DNA from: Gammaproteobacteria bacterium
GTDB lineage: Bacteria; Pseudomonadota; Gammaproteobacteria; Pseudomonadales; Azotimanducaceae
DNA: 64,000 nt
Direction of reading: 5' to 3'
Assembly (NCBI GenBank): GCA_002684495.1
Contig: NYVG01000002.1
Coordinates: 120,970 to 184,969, forward strand
Part shown: piece after piece, positions 52,311 through 61,699 of the stretch
Layout: every line of letters starts with the position of its first letter
Position numbering within the stretch: the first letter of the stretch is position 1
Notes under the pieces: model-generated
Seen by the model: the letters and a program-made list of their open reading frames with translations, nothing else
Database searches by the model: none
What the model was told of the DNA's origin: nothing
Position numbers and translations under genes: made by a program

Positions 52311-53497
52311 GCACCCAAGCCCTTGAGGGCATTCGAGTACTCGAGGTCGGCCAACTATTAGCGGGGCCCTTTGCAGGCACAATCCTAGGGTACTTTGGTG
52401 CTGACGTTATAAAGATAGAGCCCCCGGGTAACGGCGACCCTATCCGCAACTGGCGCCTACTTGATAAGGATGGCACTGGGTATTGGTGGCGCAGTCTAGG
52501 TCGGAATAAGAAGTCAGTAACCGCCAATCTGCGCACAGCACAAGGACGCGCGGTCCTCCGGCGCTTGATGCTTACTGCCGACGTGGTCATCGAAAACTTT
52601 AAGCCCGGCACCATGGAAAGATGGGGGTTAGGGCCAGAGGACGTCAAACCCCACAATCCACAACTGATTTACACCCGTATTTCGGGTTATGGCCAGAGCG
52701 GGCCGTACAGTAGAAAGCCCGGATATGCATCTGTTACCGAAGCCTTTAGTGGATTTCGGTTTCTAAATGGGTTTCCAGAGGATGTCCCGGTAAGACCCAA
52801 CTTGAGCCTTGGGGACAGTGTCGCTGGGGTACACGCCGCTTTGGGCATTTTGCTGGCATTACTGGCGCGCAAAGACAACCAACAGGGGCAGGTTATTGAT
52901 GTAGCGCTATATGAAGCCATGTTTAACTTAATGGAGGGTGTGGTCCCCGAATATGACGGCGCAGGAGCCATACGCGAGCCGGCTGGATCAACCCTCACCG
53001 GAATCGTCCCCACCAACACCTACCTTTGCCGTGACGGCAAACATGTGGTCATCGGTGGTAACGGTGATTCAATTTATGTGCGCCTAATGACGGCCATCGG
53101 CCGCGAAGATCTGGCAAACGACCCTGATCTCGGATCAAACGCTGGGCGCGTCGAACAACAACAATTGATTGATGCGGCCATCGGCGGCTGGACTAGTGCG
53201 CACAGTAGCGCAGAGGTCATCGCCATCTTGGAGGGCGTGGATGTACCGGTTGGGCCCATTTACTCCATAGCCGACGCTTTTAACGACCCGCACTATCAAG
53301 CTCGCGGCATGTTCGAAGAGGTAGACACCCCCAATGGCAAGCTCAAGGTACCTGCCATTCTGCCGAAACTGTCGTTGACACCTGGGCGTACTACCTGGGC
53401 TGGCGGCGCGGTGGGCAGCCATACTGACGAAGTATTACTGTCCACGGGCTTCGATAAGGAGACTTTAGCGGCGCTACGCGACAGCGGCGACATCTGA
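52307..53497 (+). CDS. CaiB/BaiF family CoA-transferase
   Basis: 396 residues, the usual family size. It opens GIRVLEVGQLLAGPFAGTILGYFGADVIKIE and has NFKPGTMERWGLGPEDV and YTRISGYGQSGPYSRKPGYA. An Asp in SLGDSVAGVHAALGILLAL is the expected catalytic residue, as in formyl-CoA transferase. It moves CoA between an acyl-CoA and a free acid, probably activating the substrate of the coupled dehydrogenase pair. The ATGA overlap with the upstream gene shows translational coupling. Confidence 0.92.
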   Translation: MSTQALEGIRVLEVGQLLAGPFAGTILGYFGADVIKIEPPGNGDPIRNWRLLDKDGTGYWWRSLGRNKKSVTANLRTAQGRAVLRRLMLTADVVIENFKPGTMERWGLGPEDVKPHNPQLIYTRISGYGQSGPYSRKPGYASVTEAFSGFRFLNGFPEDVPVRPNLSLGDSVAGVHAALGILLALLARKDNQQGQVIDVALYEAMFNLMEGVVPEYDGAGAIREPAGSTLTGIVPTNTYLCRDGKHVVIGGNGDSIYVRLMTAIGREDLANDPDLGSNAGRVEQQQLIDAAIGGWTSAHSSAEVIAILEGVDVPVGPIYSIADAFNDPHYQARGMFEEVDTPNGKLKVPAILPKLSLTPGRTTWAGGAVGSHTDEVLLSTGFDKETLAALRDSGDI

Positions 53498-53518
53498 ATG
53501 AGGCCAGATCAGCTGCAG

Positions 53519-53899
53519 CTATTCATCCAGCGGTAGCACTCCTTGTGCCGCTTCAGTTTTATAGCCGTCACGCTTCCATGCATCTAAACCGCCTGTGAGT
53601 TCGACTACCTCAAAGCCAAGGGCCGCTAGGCTAAATGCACCCTTGGTGGATACGTTGCTGCCAACACCATCGCAATAACAGACATAGAGCTTATCGCTGT
53701 CCAAGGTTCCAACCATGGCATTAGATAGGCTTGCATGAGGCAAGTTAATCGCCCTAGGAATGTGCTCTGTGGCGTACGCCGCTGCCAAGCGTACATCCAC
53801 CACCACAATCTTGCGCTGGTCGGCTTGTAACGCCGCAAACAACTCAGCCGCGTCAATCTCGAAATCCAGTTTTGCCTGGTAATAGTCAATTTGGTTCAT
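53519..53899 (-). CDS. Rhodanese-like domain protein
   Basis: 126 residues with one rhodanese domain. VVVDVRLAAAYATEHIPRAINLPHASL is the CH2A region. The active-site Cys lies in YVCYCDGVGSN, a loop longer and less basic than thiosulfate sulfurtransferase loops. ALGFEVVELTGGLDAWKRDGY closes the domain. It may carry persulfide sulfur or only bind oxyanions. It is antisense to its neighbours and alone. GGAGC precedes the ATG. Confidence 0.9.
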   Translation of the reverse strand: MNQIDYYQAKLDFEIDAAELFAALQADQRKIVVVDVRLAAAYATEHIPRAINLPHASLSNAMVGTLDSDKLYVCYCDGVGSNVSTKGAFSLAALGFEVVELTGGLDAWKRDGYKTEAAQGVLPLDE

Positions 53900-54031
53900 T
53901 TCAGCTCCGCCTAAACGACGTTCTAATTCGCATATATGCTGGACATAACCTTGCTAACCTTGCAGAAGTGCCCTATTCCTGTGATCTAATGCAGAAACTC
54001 GCTACAGTTCTAATCACAGGGAGAGTGAACC

Positions 54032-54862
54032 ATGTCAGTAGAGCAATTCGACACCGGAACCGACGAACTGTTGTGTAATGTCGACGAACGCGTTGCCACC
54101 ATCACCTTGAATCGTCCCGAAAAGCGCAATGCACTGTCTGATAACCTCACACCAGCGCTGCGCCAAACGCTGCTCGATCTAGAAACGCGCAACGATGTGG
54201 GCTGCATTGTTATCACCGGCACGGGTACGGCATTTTGTGCCGGCGGCGACATCGGTGGCATGGCCGGCGGTAAACTACCTGCAGATGCCCCAAGACCAAC
54301 TGCGGAAGAACGCACCAGAACGTTAATCCAGAAGCAGGAAACGTTGACGCTGCGGCTGGCTGACCACGCCAAACCCACCATTGCATCGCTGCCTGGTGTC
54401 GCTGCCGGCGCAGGGTTAAGCATCGCACTGGCTTGTGATATGCGCATCGCCTCCGCCTCTGCATTCATCACCACAGCATTCCGCAACATCGGCTTTTCCG
54501 GTGACTACGGCGGCAGTTGGCTACTGACCCAACTTATCGGCCCGTCCAGAACCAAGGACCTGTACTACACGGCCAGACGAGTACAGGCAGACGAAGCATT
54601 GCAGTTGGGGCTTTTTAATCATGTTGTAGCTGATGCAGAGCTACCCAGCGCTACATTTGAATTGGCAAAACAGATCGCCTCTGGGCCACCTATTGCTTTG
54701 GGCTATATGAAAGAGAATATTAACCGCGCGGTCACAGGCGACTTACGTTCCTGTCTAGCACTGGAAGCCGATCGAATGACCCGCTGCGCCGCTACCAAAG
54801 ACCACAAAGAAGCCGTTACAGCGTTTTTGGAAAAACGCCAACCTGTCTTCAGCGGTCGCTAG
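54032..54862 (+). CDS. Enoyl-CoA hydratase/isomerase family protein (crotonase)
   Basis: 276 residues of crotonase fold. TLNRPEKRNALSD and the oxyanion loop GTAFCAGGDIGGM are clear, and LPGVAAGAGLSIALACDMRIAS gives the second oxyanion Gly. The two Glu residues of true hydratases are absent (Ser in GAGLSIALACD; Phe-Arg near FRNIGFSGD). An Asp in GFSGDYGGS sits where PaaG-like isomerases have theirs. An isomerase or other crotonase reaction is therefore more likely than hydration. AGGGAG precedes the ATG. The next gene starts 14 bases later. Confidence 0.9.
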   Translation: MSVEQFDTGTDELLCNVDERVATITLNRPEKRNALSDNLTPALRQTLLDLETRNDVGCIVITGTGTAFCAGGDIGGMAGGKLPADAPRPTAEERTRTLIQKQETLTLRLADHAKPTIASLPGVAAGAGLSIALACDMRIASASAFITTAFRNIGFSGDYGGSWLLTQLIGPSRTKDLYYTARRVQADEALQLGLFNHVVADAELPSATFELAKQIASGPPIALGYMKENINRAVTGDLRSCLALEADRMTRCAATKDHKEAVTAFLEKRQPVFSGR

Positions 54863-54876
54863 ACTGGAAATAGATA

Positions 54877-56055
54877 ATGCCGAAATGGTCAAACTGGTCA
54901 GGCCGCCTAACAAGTAAGCCGGACCGCTATACGCAGATTTACTCAGAGCAACAAGCGGCAGCGCTCGCTGCTTACTGCAACCAAAATGACAAAGTCCTGC
55001 GTCCTGTAGGCGCTGGACACAGCCATCAAGATCTGGTCGGTAATGACAGTGTTATCGTCGATCTTGTGGGTTTGGCCGGTGTCATCAGTGCCGATGCCAA
55101 TTCTGCATGGGTCTGGGGTGGCAGCCGCATCCACACCCTGGGGCTGGCTTTGCATCAATACGGGTTAGCGCTGCCAAATCAGGGTGATATTGACCAGCAG
55201 ACGATCGCTGGAGCCACTGCCACAGGCACCCATGGCACTGGTGCGACGCTTGGCAATCTCAGTAGCCGGGTCACAGGATCCCAAATAGCCTTGGCTGATG
55301 GCCGCTTAGTAACCTGCTCAGACTCATCTGATGATCCACTGGAGCGTGAACTTTGGCAGGCCAGCCGTTTGCACCTGGGCGCCTTTGGGATCGTTACACG
55401 CTTACAGTTGGCACTGATTCCTAGCTATCGCCTGCAAGAACGAACTTGGCAAGCGCCGCTGCTGGCGACCTTAGAGGATTTGCAATCACTCGTGGATGAA
55501 AATCGTCATTGTGAGTTCTTCTGGTACCCGCACACCGATAAAGCTCAGGTGAAGGTTATTAACCCTACTGACGCAGACCCTGCCTACCCACTGGGCGACG
55601 AGGGGAGCCGTTGCGGTTGGAATTTCGAGGTATTGCCGAATCACCGCCCACACCTGCATACCGAGATGGAATACAGCGTCCCCGCTGAGCGTGGGCCCGA
55701 CTGCATGCGCGCAATCAAAACACTGCTAGAACAAAAGTTTCCAGACGTGCGCTGGCCGGTGGAGTACCGCACATTGGCAGCGGATGATGTTTGGCTATCC
55801 ACCGCTTACCAACGCGCCACAGTGACCATTTCAGTGCATCAGGCGGTTGGTGAACCAGACGAACCTTACTATCGCGCCTGTGAAGAAATATTTCTTGAAT
55901 TTGGTGGCAAGCCACACTGGGGTAAGGCCAACTACCTTTCGGGGGAACAATTGGCAGCACTGCATCCGCGCTGGGAAGATTGGTGGCGCGTACGCGACCT
56001 AGTTGACCCCAACGGCATATTCCTAAATCCGTATATGCAAAATCTCAGACCTTAA
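54877..56055 (+). CDS. FAD-dependent aldono-lactone oxidase-like protein (VAO family)
   Basis: 392 residues. The N-terminal FAD domain has VLRPVGAGHSHQDL: His48 is where aldonolactone and alditol oxidases bind FAD covalently. GDIDQQTIAGATATGTHGTG follows. The C-terminal ALO domain ends GKPHWGKANYLSGEQLAALHPRWEDW, with the family's HWGK and terminal PNGIFLNPYMQ. It oxidises a sugar lactone or polyol, or a related hydroxyl group, with oxygen or another acceptor. It follows the crotonase in the same direction and precedes an LLM gene. Confidence 0.9.
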   Translation: MPKWSNWSGRLTSKPDRYTQIYSEQQAAALAAYCNQNDKVLRPVGAGHSHQDLVGNDSVIVDLVGLAGVISADANSAWVWGGSRIHTLGLALHQYGLALPNQGDIDQQTIAGATATGTHGTGATLGNLSSRVTGSQIALADGRLVTCSDSSDDPLERELWQASRLHLGAFGIVTRLQLALIPSYRLQERTWQAPLLATLEDLQSLVDENRHCEFFWYPHTDKAQVKVINPTDADPAYPLGDEGSRCGWNFEVLPNHRPHLHTEMEYSVPAERGPDCMRAIKTLLEQKFPDVRWPVEYRTLAADDVWLSTAYQRATVTISVHQAVGEPDEPYYRACEEIFLEFGGKPHWGKANYLSGEQLAALHPRWEDWWRVRDLVDPNGIFLNPYMQNLRP

Positions 56056-56094
56056 CCTACCCTGCTCCGAGAGAGTTGATCCCAAAGGAATGCC

Positions 56095-57177
56095 ATGTAC
56101 CCCACTTATAACTCAAAGTTTCCGGAACTAGGATTTTACGGACTACCGGGCCACAGTCGTGCTCCACGGGATATTCTGCGCCAAGCTCAAGATGCCGAAG
56201 CATTGGGCATCGGCAACATCATGATCTCCGAACGCGCCGATTTTAAGGAGATCTCCGCTCTCTGCGGCGCGGTCGCTGGGGTGACGAATACGCTCTACAT
56301 TGGCACCTCCGGCACTAATCTAAACACCCGCCACCCAATCGTAACTGCCTCCATGGGGTCTACTCTTAATCGCCTATCCGAGGGACGTTTTGCACTCGGC
56401 CTGGCCAAGGGGGTGAAATTGCGTTGGCAGGCATTAAATGTGGACTTTCCGAATTTTGCTCATGAACGAAGTTTCGTCGAGCTGATGCGCAAACTGTGGA
56501 ATGGGGAACAGGTAATTGGCCATGACAGTCCGCTGGGTCAATATCCGGTGCTGCAGTTAGCCCCCTATGTCAGCGAAGACATACCACTACTGTATATCGG
56601 TTTCGGCCCTAAGAGCTTGGAGCACGCCGGCCTGATTTACGACGGCGCCCATCTGCATACCTTTATGAGCGACCAAGCCTTGACTGAGTCGGTAGCCGCG
56701 TTTCGTCGTGGCGAAACCGCCGCTGAACGCGCCAACGGTAAATTGTGGTCGGTGCTCGCAACCGTGCATCAGCCAAGCGATACCGACTACCTAAAAATGA
56801 TCGTGGCGCGGTTGGCCACTTACCTGCAAATCCCGGGCTATGGCGAGGCGTTAGTTAAGGTAAACGGCTGGGATATGGAGACTTTGCATCGCTTTCGCAG
56901 CGCTCCTGAGGTCAAAAACGTTGGCGGGGCCATCGACAGCGTGGCGGATTTCACTCAACTAGAAAACATTGAAAAACTCATTCCAGAACACTGGCGCCCC
57001 GCCGCTGTTGGCGATGCGAAAACCTGTGCCGAACGCTGGGTCGACCAATTCAATGCTGGCGCGGACGGGCTGATCATTCACGCCAGTACACCAGAACAGT
57101 TTGCGCCTGTTTTGGCCGAGTACGAGAAGATTCGTCCCAACGAGCTGTTTGCGGGGCGCAGTAATCGACCCGGCTAA
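56095..57177 (+). CDS. LLM-class flavin/F420-dependent oxidoreductase
   Basis: 360 residues, a third luciferase-like barrel. GLPGHSRAPRDILRQAQDAEALGIGNIMISER opens it. TNTLYIGTSGTNLNTRHPIVTASMGSTL and GRFALGLAKGVKLRWQALN resemble F420-linked members found in terpenoid- and steroid-degrading bacteria. The C-terminal GADGLIIHASTPEQFAPVLAEYEKIR is typical. An AAAGGAATGCC precedes the ATG. It lies 39 bases after the FAD oxidase and could be part of its operon. Confidence 0.9.
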   Translation: MYPTYNSKFPELGFYGLPGHSRAPRDILRQAQDAEALGIGNIMISERADFKEISALCGAVAGVTNTLYIGTSGTNLNTRHPIVTASMGSTLNRLSEGRFALGLAKGVKLRWQALNVDFPNFAHERSFVELMRKLWNGEQVIGHDSPLGQYPVLQLAPYVSEDIPLLYIGFGPKSLEHAGLIYDGAHLHTFMSDQALTESVAAFRRGETAAERANGKLWSVLATVHQPSDTDYLKMIVARLATYLQIPGYGEALVKVNGWDMETLHRFRSAPEVKNVGGAIDSVADFTQLENIEKLIPEHWRPAAVGDAKTCAERWVDQFNAGADGLIIHASTPEQFAPVLAEYEKIRPNELFAGRSNRPG

Positions 57178-57198
57178 GGGTGGCCCTAGTTTGAGGCT

Positions 57199-57843
57199 TT
57201 ATATAACCGCGTCTAGTAATTGCCCCGGCTGCTCTACCCAGCGGCTAAATCCGTGAGCACTGAATTCCTCCACTGAACCAAAGCCGTATAAGACACCGAT
57301 AAAATCCATACCGTTATTGGCCGCGCCCAGAGCATCATGACGACGGTCGCCAATCATCACACAATCCACTCCCTGCAACTGCTGGTCGCCTAACGCATAC
57401 GCCAACAGCTCACCTTTATCTTGCAAGCGCCCATCCAGCTCGGATCCATATATGGCTGTAAAAAATTTAGCCAAATCAAAATGCTGGAGGATTCGCTCAA
57501 CAAATACCCGTGGTTTGCTGGAAGCAACGAACAGCAAATGCCCACGACTACGCAGTTCCTCCAACAATTGTGGGATACCGGGATAAAGCTCATTCTCGTA
57601 CAGCCCAATACGGGAAAACCGCCGCCGGTAAAACTCCACCGCAGCATCGGCTTTGTCTTCGCCTACCAGCTCTACAAAGCTCTCGTGCAATGGCGGCCCA
57701 ATACACCAAGTAAGTTGATCTTGGGCTGGCGCAGCTATTTGCAATTGCTGCATGGCAAAGCGAATGCAGCCGGTAATACCTTGCTGCGGATCGGTGAGCG
57801 TACCATCGAGGTCAAAGAATAATGGTGTCTGAGTCACGTTCAA
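57199..57843 (-). CDS. HAD-superfamily phosphatase (phosphoglycolate-phosphatase-like)
   Basis: 214 residues. Motif I is FFDLDGTLTDP (Asp11 nucleophile, Asp13). A helical cap follows (ITGCIRFAMQQLQIA, YRRRFSRIGLYENELYPGI), then motif II in LFVASSKP, motif III Lys in RLQDKGEL and motif IV MIGDRRHDALGA. The arrangement is that of subfamily I Gph/PGP-like phosphatases acting on small phosphomonoesters. The start is TTG at 57843 (GTG at 57837 is possible). It stands alone, convergent with the LLM gene. Confidence 0.9.
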   Translation of the reverse strand: MNVTQTPLFFDLDGTLTDPQQGITGCIRFAMQQLQIAAPAQDQLTWCIGPPLHESFVELVGEDKADAAVEFYRRRFSRIGLYENELYPGIPQLLEELRSRGHLLFVASSKPRVFVERILQHFDLAKFFTAIYGSELDGRLQDKGELLAYALGDQQLQGVDCVMIGDRRHDALGAANNGMDFIGVLYGFGSVEEFSAHGFSRWVEQPGQLLDAVI

Positions 57844-57967
57844 TTAGCCGCCTGCAATATAAAACCTTACCTAGGGTAAGCATCATAGCGCACCAACCTG
57901 AGGCCCGGTCTATTGTCTACCGCTTCGAAGCATGGTGTTATGACAACAGCAACAGGGATTATAAATC

Positions 57968-58951
57968 ATGACCATATCCAGCCTTTTCCCCAACATCAGC
58001 AACCGCAGAGTTGCGACCAATGGCATTCACCTAAACATCGCCGAGCAGATCCCAGAGAGCGCTAATGGCCAACTCGTCGTATTACTGCACGGCTTCCCTG
58101 AGTCCTGGTATTCCTGGCGTCACCAATTCGCCCCTCTCGCGGCAGCGGGCTATCACGTTGTAGCCCCGGATATGCGGGGTTACGGCGACAGCGATCACCC
58201 AGTGCCTATAGAGAGCTATAACCAAGTTGAGGTTACCAATGATGTCATTGGCCTCATAGCAAGCCTGGGTTATGCAACCGCCATTGTGATTGGTCACGAT
58301 TGGGGCGCACCTACTGCATGGAGCACTGCACTAAATCATCCAACCGTAGTCAGTGCGGTAGGCGCCTTATCCGTACCGTTTTCGCCACGCGCGGAGATGC
58401 CACCCTTGGATATGTTGAAGATTATTTTCAAAGATAAGTTTTTCTATCAACTGTACTTCCAGACACCGGGCATTGCAGAGGCTGAACTCGACGCCGATGT
58501 GCGCACTGCGCTGCGGAAGTTCTATCACATGGCCAGCGGTCAAATGGACATAGGCCTGATGTTTGATAAACCCGCAGATGCGGACCTGCTGTCTGACCTG
58601 CCGGATCCAGAGCAATTAGGCGCTTGGATGAGCGATGCTGACTTGGATTTTTACGTGAGTGAGTTCAGCCGCAGTGGGTTTCGCGGACCACTGAATTACT
58701 ACCGAAATCACAATCTCACCTGGGAACTGACCGAGGGTGCACCCACGCAGATTCAGCAACCTGCTTTGTTTGTCGCCGGCGATCGCGACGGCGTTATTGC
58801 TATGGCTGCCCAGGCTTTGGAAAACATGCCAACCTACGTAACCGATCTGCGCGTCAACGCGTTGATACCCGGCATTGGTCACTGGACTCAGCAGGAGGCT
58901 GCCGAGGCCACTAACGAGTATTTACTCGACTGGTTAGCAAGCCTGGACTAA
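57968..58951 (+). CDS. Alpha/beta hydrolase, soluble epoxide hydrolase-like
   Basis: 327 residues. VVLLHGFPESWYSWRHQ carries the HGFP oxyanion motif, and VIGHDWGAPTAWSTA gives the Asp nucleophile. A cap domain follows with YFQTPGIAEAELD and the ring-opening Tyr in GPLNYYRNHNLTWE. The catalytic His is in IPGIGHWTQQEAAEATNEYLLDWL. This is the full epoxide-hydrolase signature. It would convert epoxides to diols. Its last four bases overlap the end of the convergent gene at 58948. Confidence 0.92.
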   Translation: MTISSLFPNISNRRVATNGIHLNIAEQIPESANGQLVVLLHGFPESWYSWRHQFAPLAAAGYHVVAPDMRGYGDSDHPVPIESYNQVEVTNDVIGLIASLGYATAIVIGHDWGAPTAWSTALNHPTVVSAVGALSVPFSPRAEMPPLDMLKIIFKDKFFYQLYFQTPGIAEAELDADVRTALRKFYHMASGQMDIGLMFDKPADADLLSDLPDPEQLGAWMSDADLDFYVSEFSRSGFRGPLNYYRNHNLTWELTEGAPTQIQQPALFVAGDRDGVIAMAAQALENMPTYVTDLRVNALIPGIGHWTQQEAAEATNEYLLDWLASLD

Positions 58952-60045
58952 GGCGCCATATCCAATAACTCAGTGAAGCCACTGGGCGCATGGGGGCCAA
59001 CGATAAGTTGCTCCAACACCCCCCTGCCCGAATGGCGGCCGAGATCGCCCTCCATCGTGACGTCACATATCGCCTGAATATGCAGATTTAGGGCATCGTC
59101 CACATCCGCTAGCGCATATTCCTCAAAAAGTTGGGCGTCGCCACCGTGATAACGGCCATGGGGAAATTCTGGGTGGCCATAGCCAACACCTTTCATGTAC
59201 CAGTGAAAACGCGGACGCATATTAATCTCCGCAACACCACCATCGAAGGCCTGCAGGCTAATCACTGCCGACTTGGCATGTCGGGTTCCGGAAATAAACT
59301 CGATATTACTACTCACTCGGCGCATGGGCTGAGCTTCCCCAGTTAATGGAACAAACACGCCAGCAGTGTTCCACGGCTTGCCATCCGCATCATCATTCAG
59401 ATGATAAAGACTTACACCATCTGGCCAGTTAATAGGCGCCCACAGCCAATAAAACTGATTAACGCTAGGTGCCTGAGGATTTGGCTGCGCATCTGGCAGA
59501 CCTACCGGCCGAATCCCCCATGAGCGATCACGGGTCCCTAACCAGAGATCCGGAGTCACCGCAATTTTTCGACCCCTGAATTCGATCCAGCCCTGCCAGT
59601 GACCATTTTGCGTGAGCCGGGTGTAATCCATAAAGGTCTGAGTACCAATACGCCGGGTAAATCGCGGCTCCTCCTGAGCGGGCGCGCGCCCGTTGAACAG
59701 AAGGTCGGCCTTTAAACCATGCTCCGGCGAATCGATCACAATGCGCAAACACTGCAATGGCTTCACTACCTCCACTGCAATCGCTCCAACTTGGGTACGC
59801 ATGCGCTCGTGGTTAAGCACTCGCGAGCTCAACAGATTGTGCTGCACACCATCGATAATGAACGAAAACCCTGCATCGATAACATCCAACTGCGGGTATA
59901 GGCCCATACCCAGAGCAAAAAAGATGTCTCCTTCCAAATGGTAACCGTTAAAGAAATAGCGGTCGTAGAAGTTCCTGCTGGCTCCAGCATAGGCTATGGG
60001 TTCGGGATTCTGATGGATCGGGAAATCGTCGGCTTGGCTTAACAC
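58948..60045 (-). CDS. Conserved protein of unknown function, CrtC/lipocalin-like fold suspected
   Basis: 365 residues from a GTG at 60045, which has AGGAG six bases upstream; the TTG at 60051 overlaps that site. The protein is beta-rich with many Trp and Tyr: FYDRYFFNGYHLEGDIFFALGMGLYP, DLWLGTRDRSWGIRPVG and FYWLWAPINWPDGVSLYHLN. Such patterns occur in a group of actinobacterial and proteobacterial proteins found beside steroid and lipid catabolic genes, similar in layout to hydroxyneurosporene synthase (CrtC). No catalytic motif is certain. No signal or membrane span. Confidence 0.7.
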   Translation of the reverse strand: MLSQADDFPIHQNPEPIAYAGASRNFYDRYFFNGYHLEGDIFFALGMGLYPQLDVIDAGFSFIIDGVQHNLLSSRVLNHERMRTQVGAIAVEVVKPLQCLRIVIDSPEHGLKADLLFNGRAPAQEEPRFTRRIGTQTFMDYTRLTQNGHWQGWIEFRGRKIAVTPDLWLGTRDRSWGIRPVGLPDAQPNPQAPSVNQFYWLWAPINWPDGVSLYHLNDDADGKPWNTAGVFVPLTGEAQPMRRVSSNIEFISGTRHAKSAVISLQAFDGGVAEINMRPRFHWYMKGVGYGHPEFPHGRYHGGDAQLFEEYALADVDDALNLHIQAICDVTMEGDLGRHSGRGVLEQLIVGPHAPSGFTELLDMAP

Positions 60046-60228
60046 ACCCAACTCCTGTGTCCTTTATTTAGCTTACAGCCTAGCCTCAGGAATATCGGGA
60101 TACCAGACACGATTGCGAAATCAGCGCTGCTCGTTTAGCGTCAGATACGGGGGAATTGCAATAATTACCATTCAATCACGGTATCCGCAGCTTACCCATT
60201 TGCTTACACGCTAAAACAAGGATTAAAC

Positions 60229-60720
60229 ATGCGTACGATGCTTTTAAGTTTGCTTCTCTTTATGTCGGCGGCAGCAGTCGCCAACGGTCATTTGCCGGGC
60301 GAAAAAGGCAGCCATCCCCACATTGGCAGCTTAGCTTGGATGACCGGTGGATGGAGTGGCCCAATCGGCCCGGACACCGTGCTGGAGGAGAATTGGAGCA
60401 CTGCCACGGCGGGCACAATTGCTTCACTGGTCCGCATCACTTCGCCCGAAGGCACTGCAATGGTCGAAATTGTGCACATCGAAGAGGTTGAGAACACTCT
60501 GGAACTGCATATTCAACAGTGGGACAGCGGCTTCATACCGCGCAGCCCAGCACAAAAAATGCGCCTTAGTGAGTTAGGCGAACAATCTGTGGCCTTTACC
60601 GCAGCTAGCCCTGGAGGTTTAAAGAAACTCGGCTACGCGCTGGTGGGTGAGGAATTCCACATCCGCATTAAGACTGCGGATGATCAGGAAATGGTCATCA
60701 AATTGGCAGCAAAGCCCTAA
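60229..60720 (+). CDS. Exported DUF6265-like protein
   Basis: 163 residues with a clear signal peptide (1-19, cleavage near AVANG). The mature part begins IGSLAWMTGGWSG, then VLEENWSTATAGTIASLVRI, and continues with antiparallel strands (MVEIVHIEEVENTLELHIQQWD). That is the pattern of the DUF6265 periplasmic lipocalin-like family. Function unknown. The phosphotriesterase-family gene starts 19 bases later, so they may be co-expressed. The family name is from pattern memory. Confidence 0.7.
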   Translation: MRTMLLSLLLFMSAAAVANGHLPGEKGSHPHIGSLAWMTGGWSGPIGPDTVLEENWSTATAGTIASLVRITSPEGTAMVEIVHIEEVENTLELHIQQWDSGFIPRSPAQKMRLSELGEQSVAFTAASPGGLKKLGYALVGEEFHIRIKTADDQEMVIKLAAKP

Positions 60721-60739
60721 ACCAGCCAAGGCGGCAACT

Positions 60740-61693
60740 ATGGCGAGCATAAATAGCGTTAATGGCCCTATCGACAGCGCTGATCTGGGCTTTACCCTGA
60801 TGCACGAACATGTCCTTGTTGCCGCCAGCGGTTTGACCCAGAGTTACCCCGATCTGCTCGGGCAAAACTATGAAACTCGTGCCATTGACTGCCTTAAGAA
60901 GGCCAAGGCAAACGGTATTGACACCATGCTCGATGCCACAACCTTCGATTTAGGCCGCGACCCACGGTTATTACAGCGCGTTGCAGCAGCCTCTGGGGTC
61001 AACTTGATTAATGTCACCGGCTGGTGGCTGGATGTACCACGCTTTATGCACGGGGTGGGCGCCAATCAAATGGCTGACGAATTCATCCGCGATTTAACCG
61101 AGGGGTTTCGCGGCACTGATATCAAAGCCGGCATGTTGAAGTGCGCCGCTGACTTTGAAGGCGTTACTCCGCCACTAGAGACTATGGCTAGGGCAGTCGC
61201 CCGAGCACACGTCCAAACTGGCGTACCGATTATGGTCCACTCATACCCTACCGGTCAGGTGGGTCGACGCCAGATTCAGATCTTCCGCGAGGAAAGCGTA
61301 GATCTAAGCCGAGTGAAAATTGATCACTGCAACGACACCACCGACACCGAATACCTGCAATGGATTCTAGATCAGGGGTGTTTTCTCGGATTAGACCGAT
61401 ACCCGGGACGCCACGTGAGTCCGCATATGCGCACAGTCACTCTCAAACGCTTAATCGATATGGGCTACGGGGAGCGTCTATGCCCAAGCCATGATTGCAT
61501 ATGCCTGCATATCCATAATGAGCAAGCTGACGGCAGTATCGAAACCGAACACGTATTCCAACGCTCTAATCCCGACCAATTTCTATATATGCAAAGGCAT
61601 GTCATTCCGGAACTATTAGCGATGGGTGCCAGCAAACAGGACATTCATATGTTATTCGTCGACAACCCACGCCGTTTGTTCGAGGGCCGCTAG
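60740..61693 (+). CDS. Phosphotriesterase-family metal-dependent hydrolase
   Basis: 317 residues from the ATG at 60740; an earlier in-frame ATG (60647) lies inside the preceding gene. The binuclear metal site is complete: His22 and His24 (LMHEHVLV), Lys134 (GMLKCAADFE, carbamylated bridge in relatives), His167 (IMVHSYP), His196 (KIDHCND) and a late Asp in CPSHDCICL. The spacings match bacterial phosphotriesterase. Natural members are often lactonases. No signal peptide, although the upstream gene is exported. Confidence 0.92.
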   Translation: MASINSVNGPIDSADLGFTLMHEHVLVAASGLTQSYPDLLGQNYETRAIDCLKKAKANGIDTMLDATTFDLGRDPRLLQRVAAASGVNLINVTGWWLDVPRFMHGVGANQMADEFIRDLTEGFRGTDIKAGMLKCAADFEGVTPPLETMARAVARAHVQTGVPIMVHSYPTGQVGRRQIQIFREESVDLSRVKIDHCNDTTDTEYLQWILDQGCFLGLDRYPGRHVSPHMRTVTLKRLIDMGYGERLCPSHDCICLHIHNEQADGSIETEHVFQRSNPDQFLYMQRHVIPELLAMGASKQDIHMLFVDNPRRLFEGR

Positions 61694-61699
61694 CTGCAA

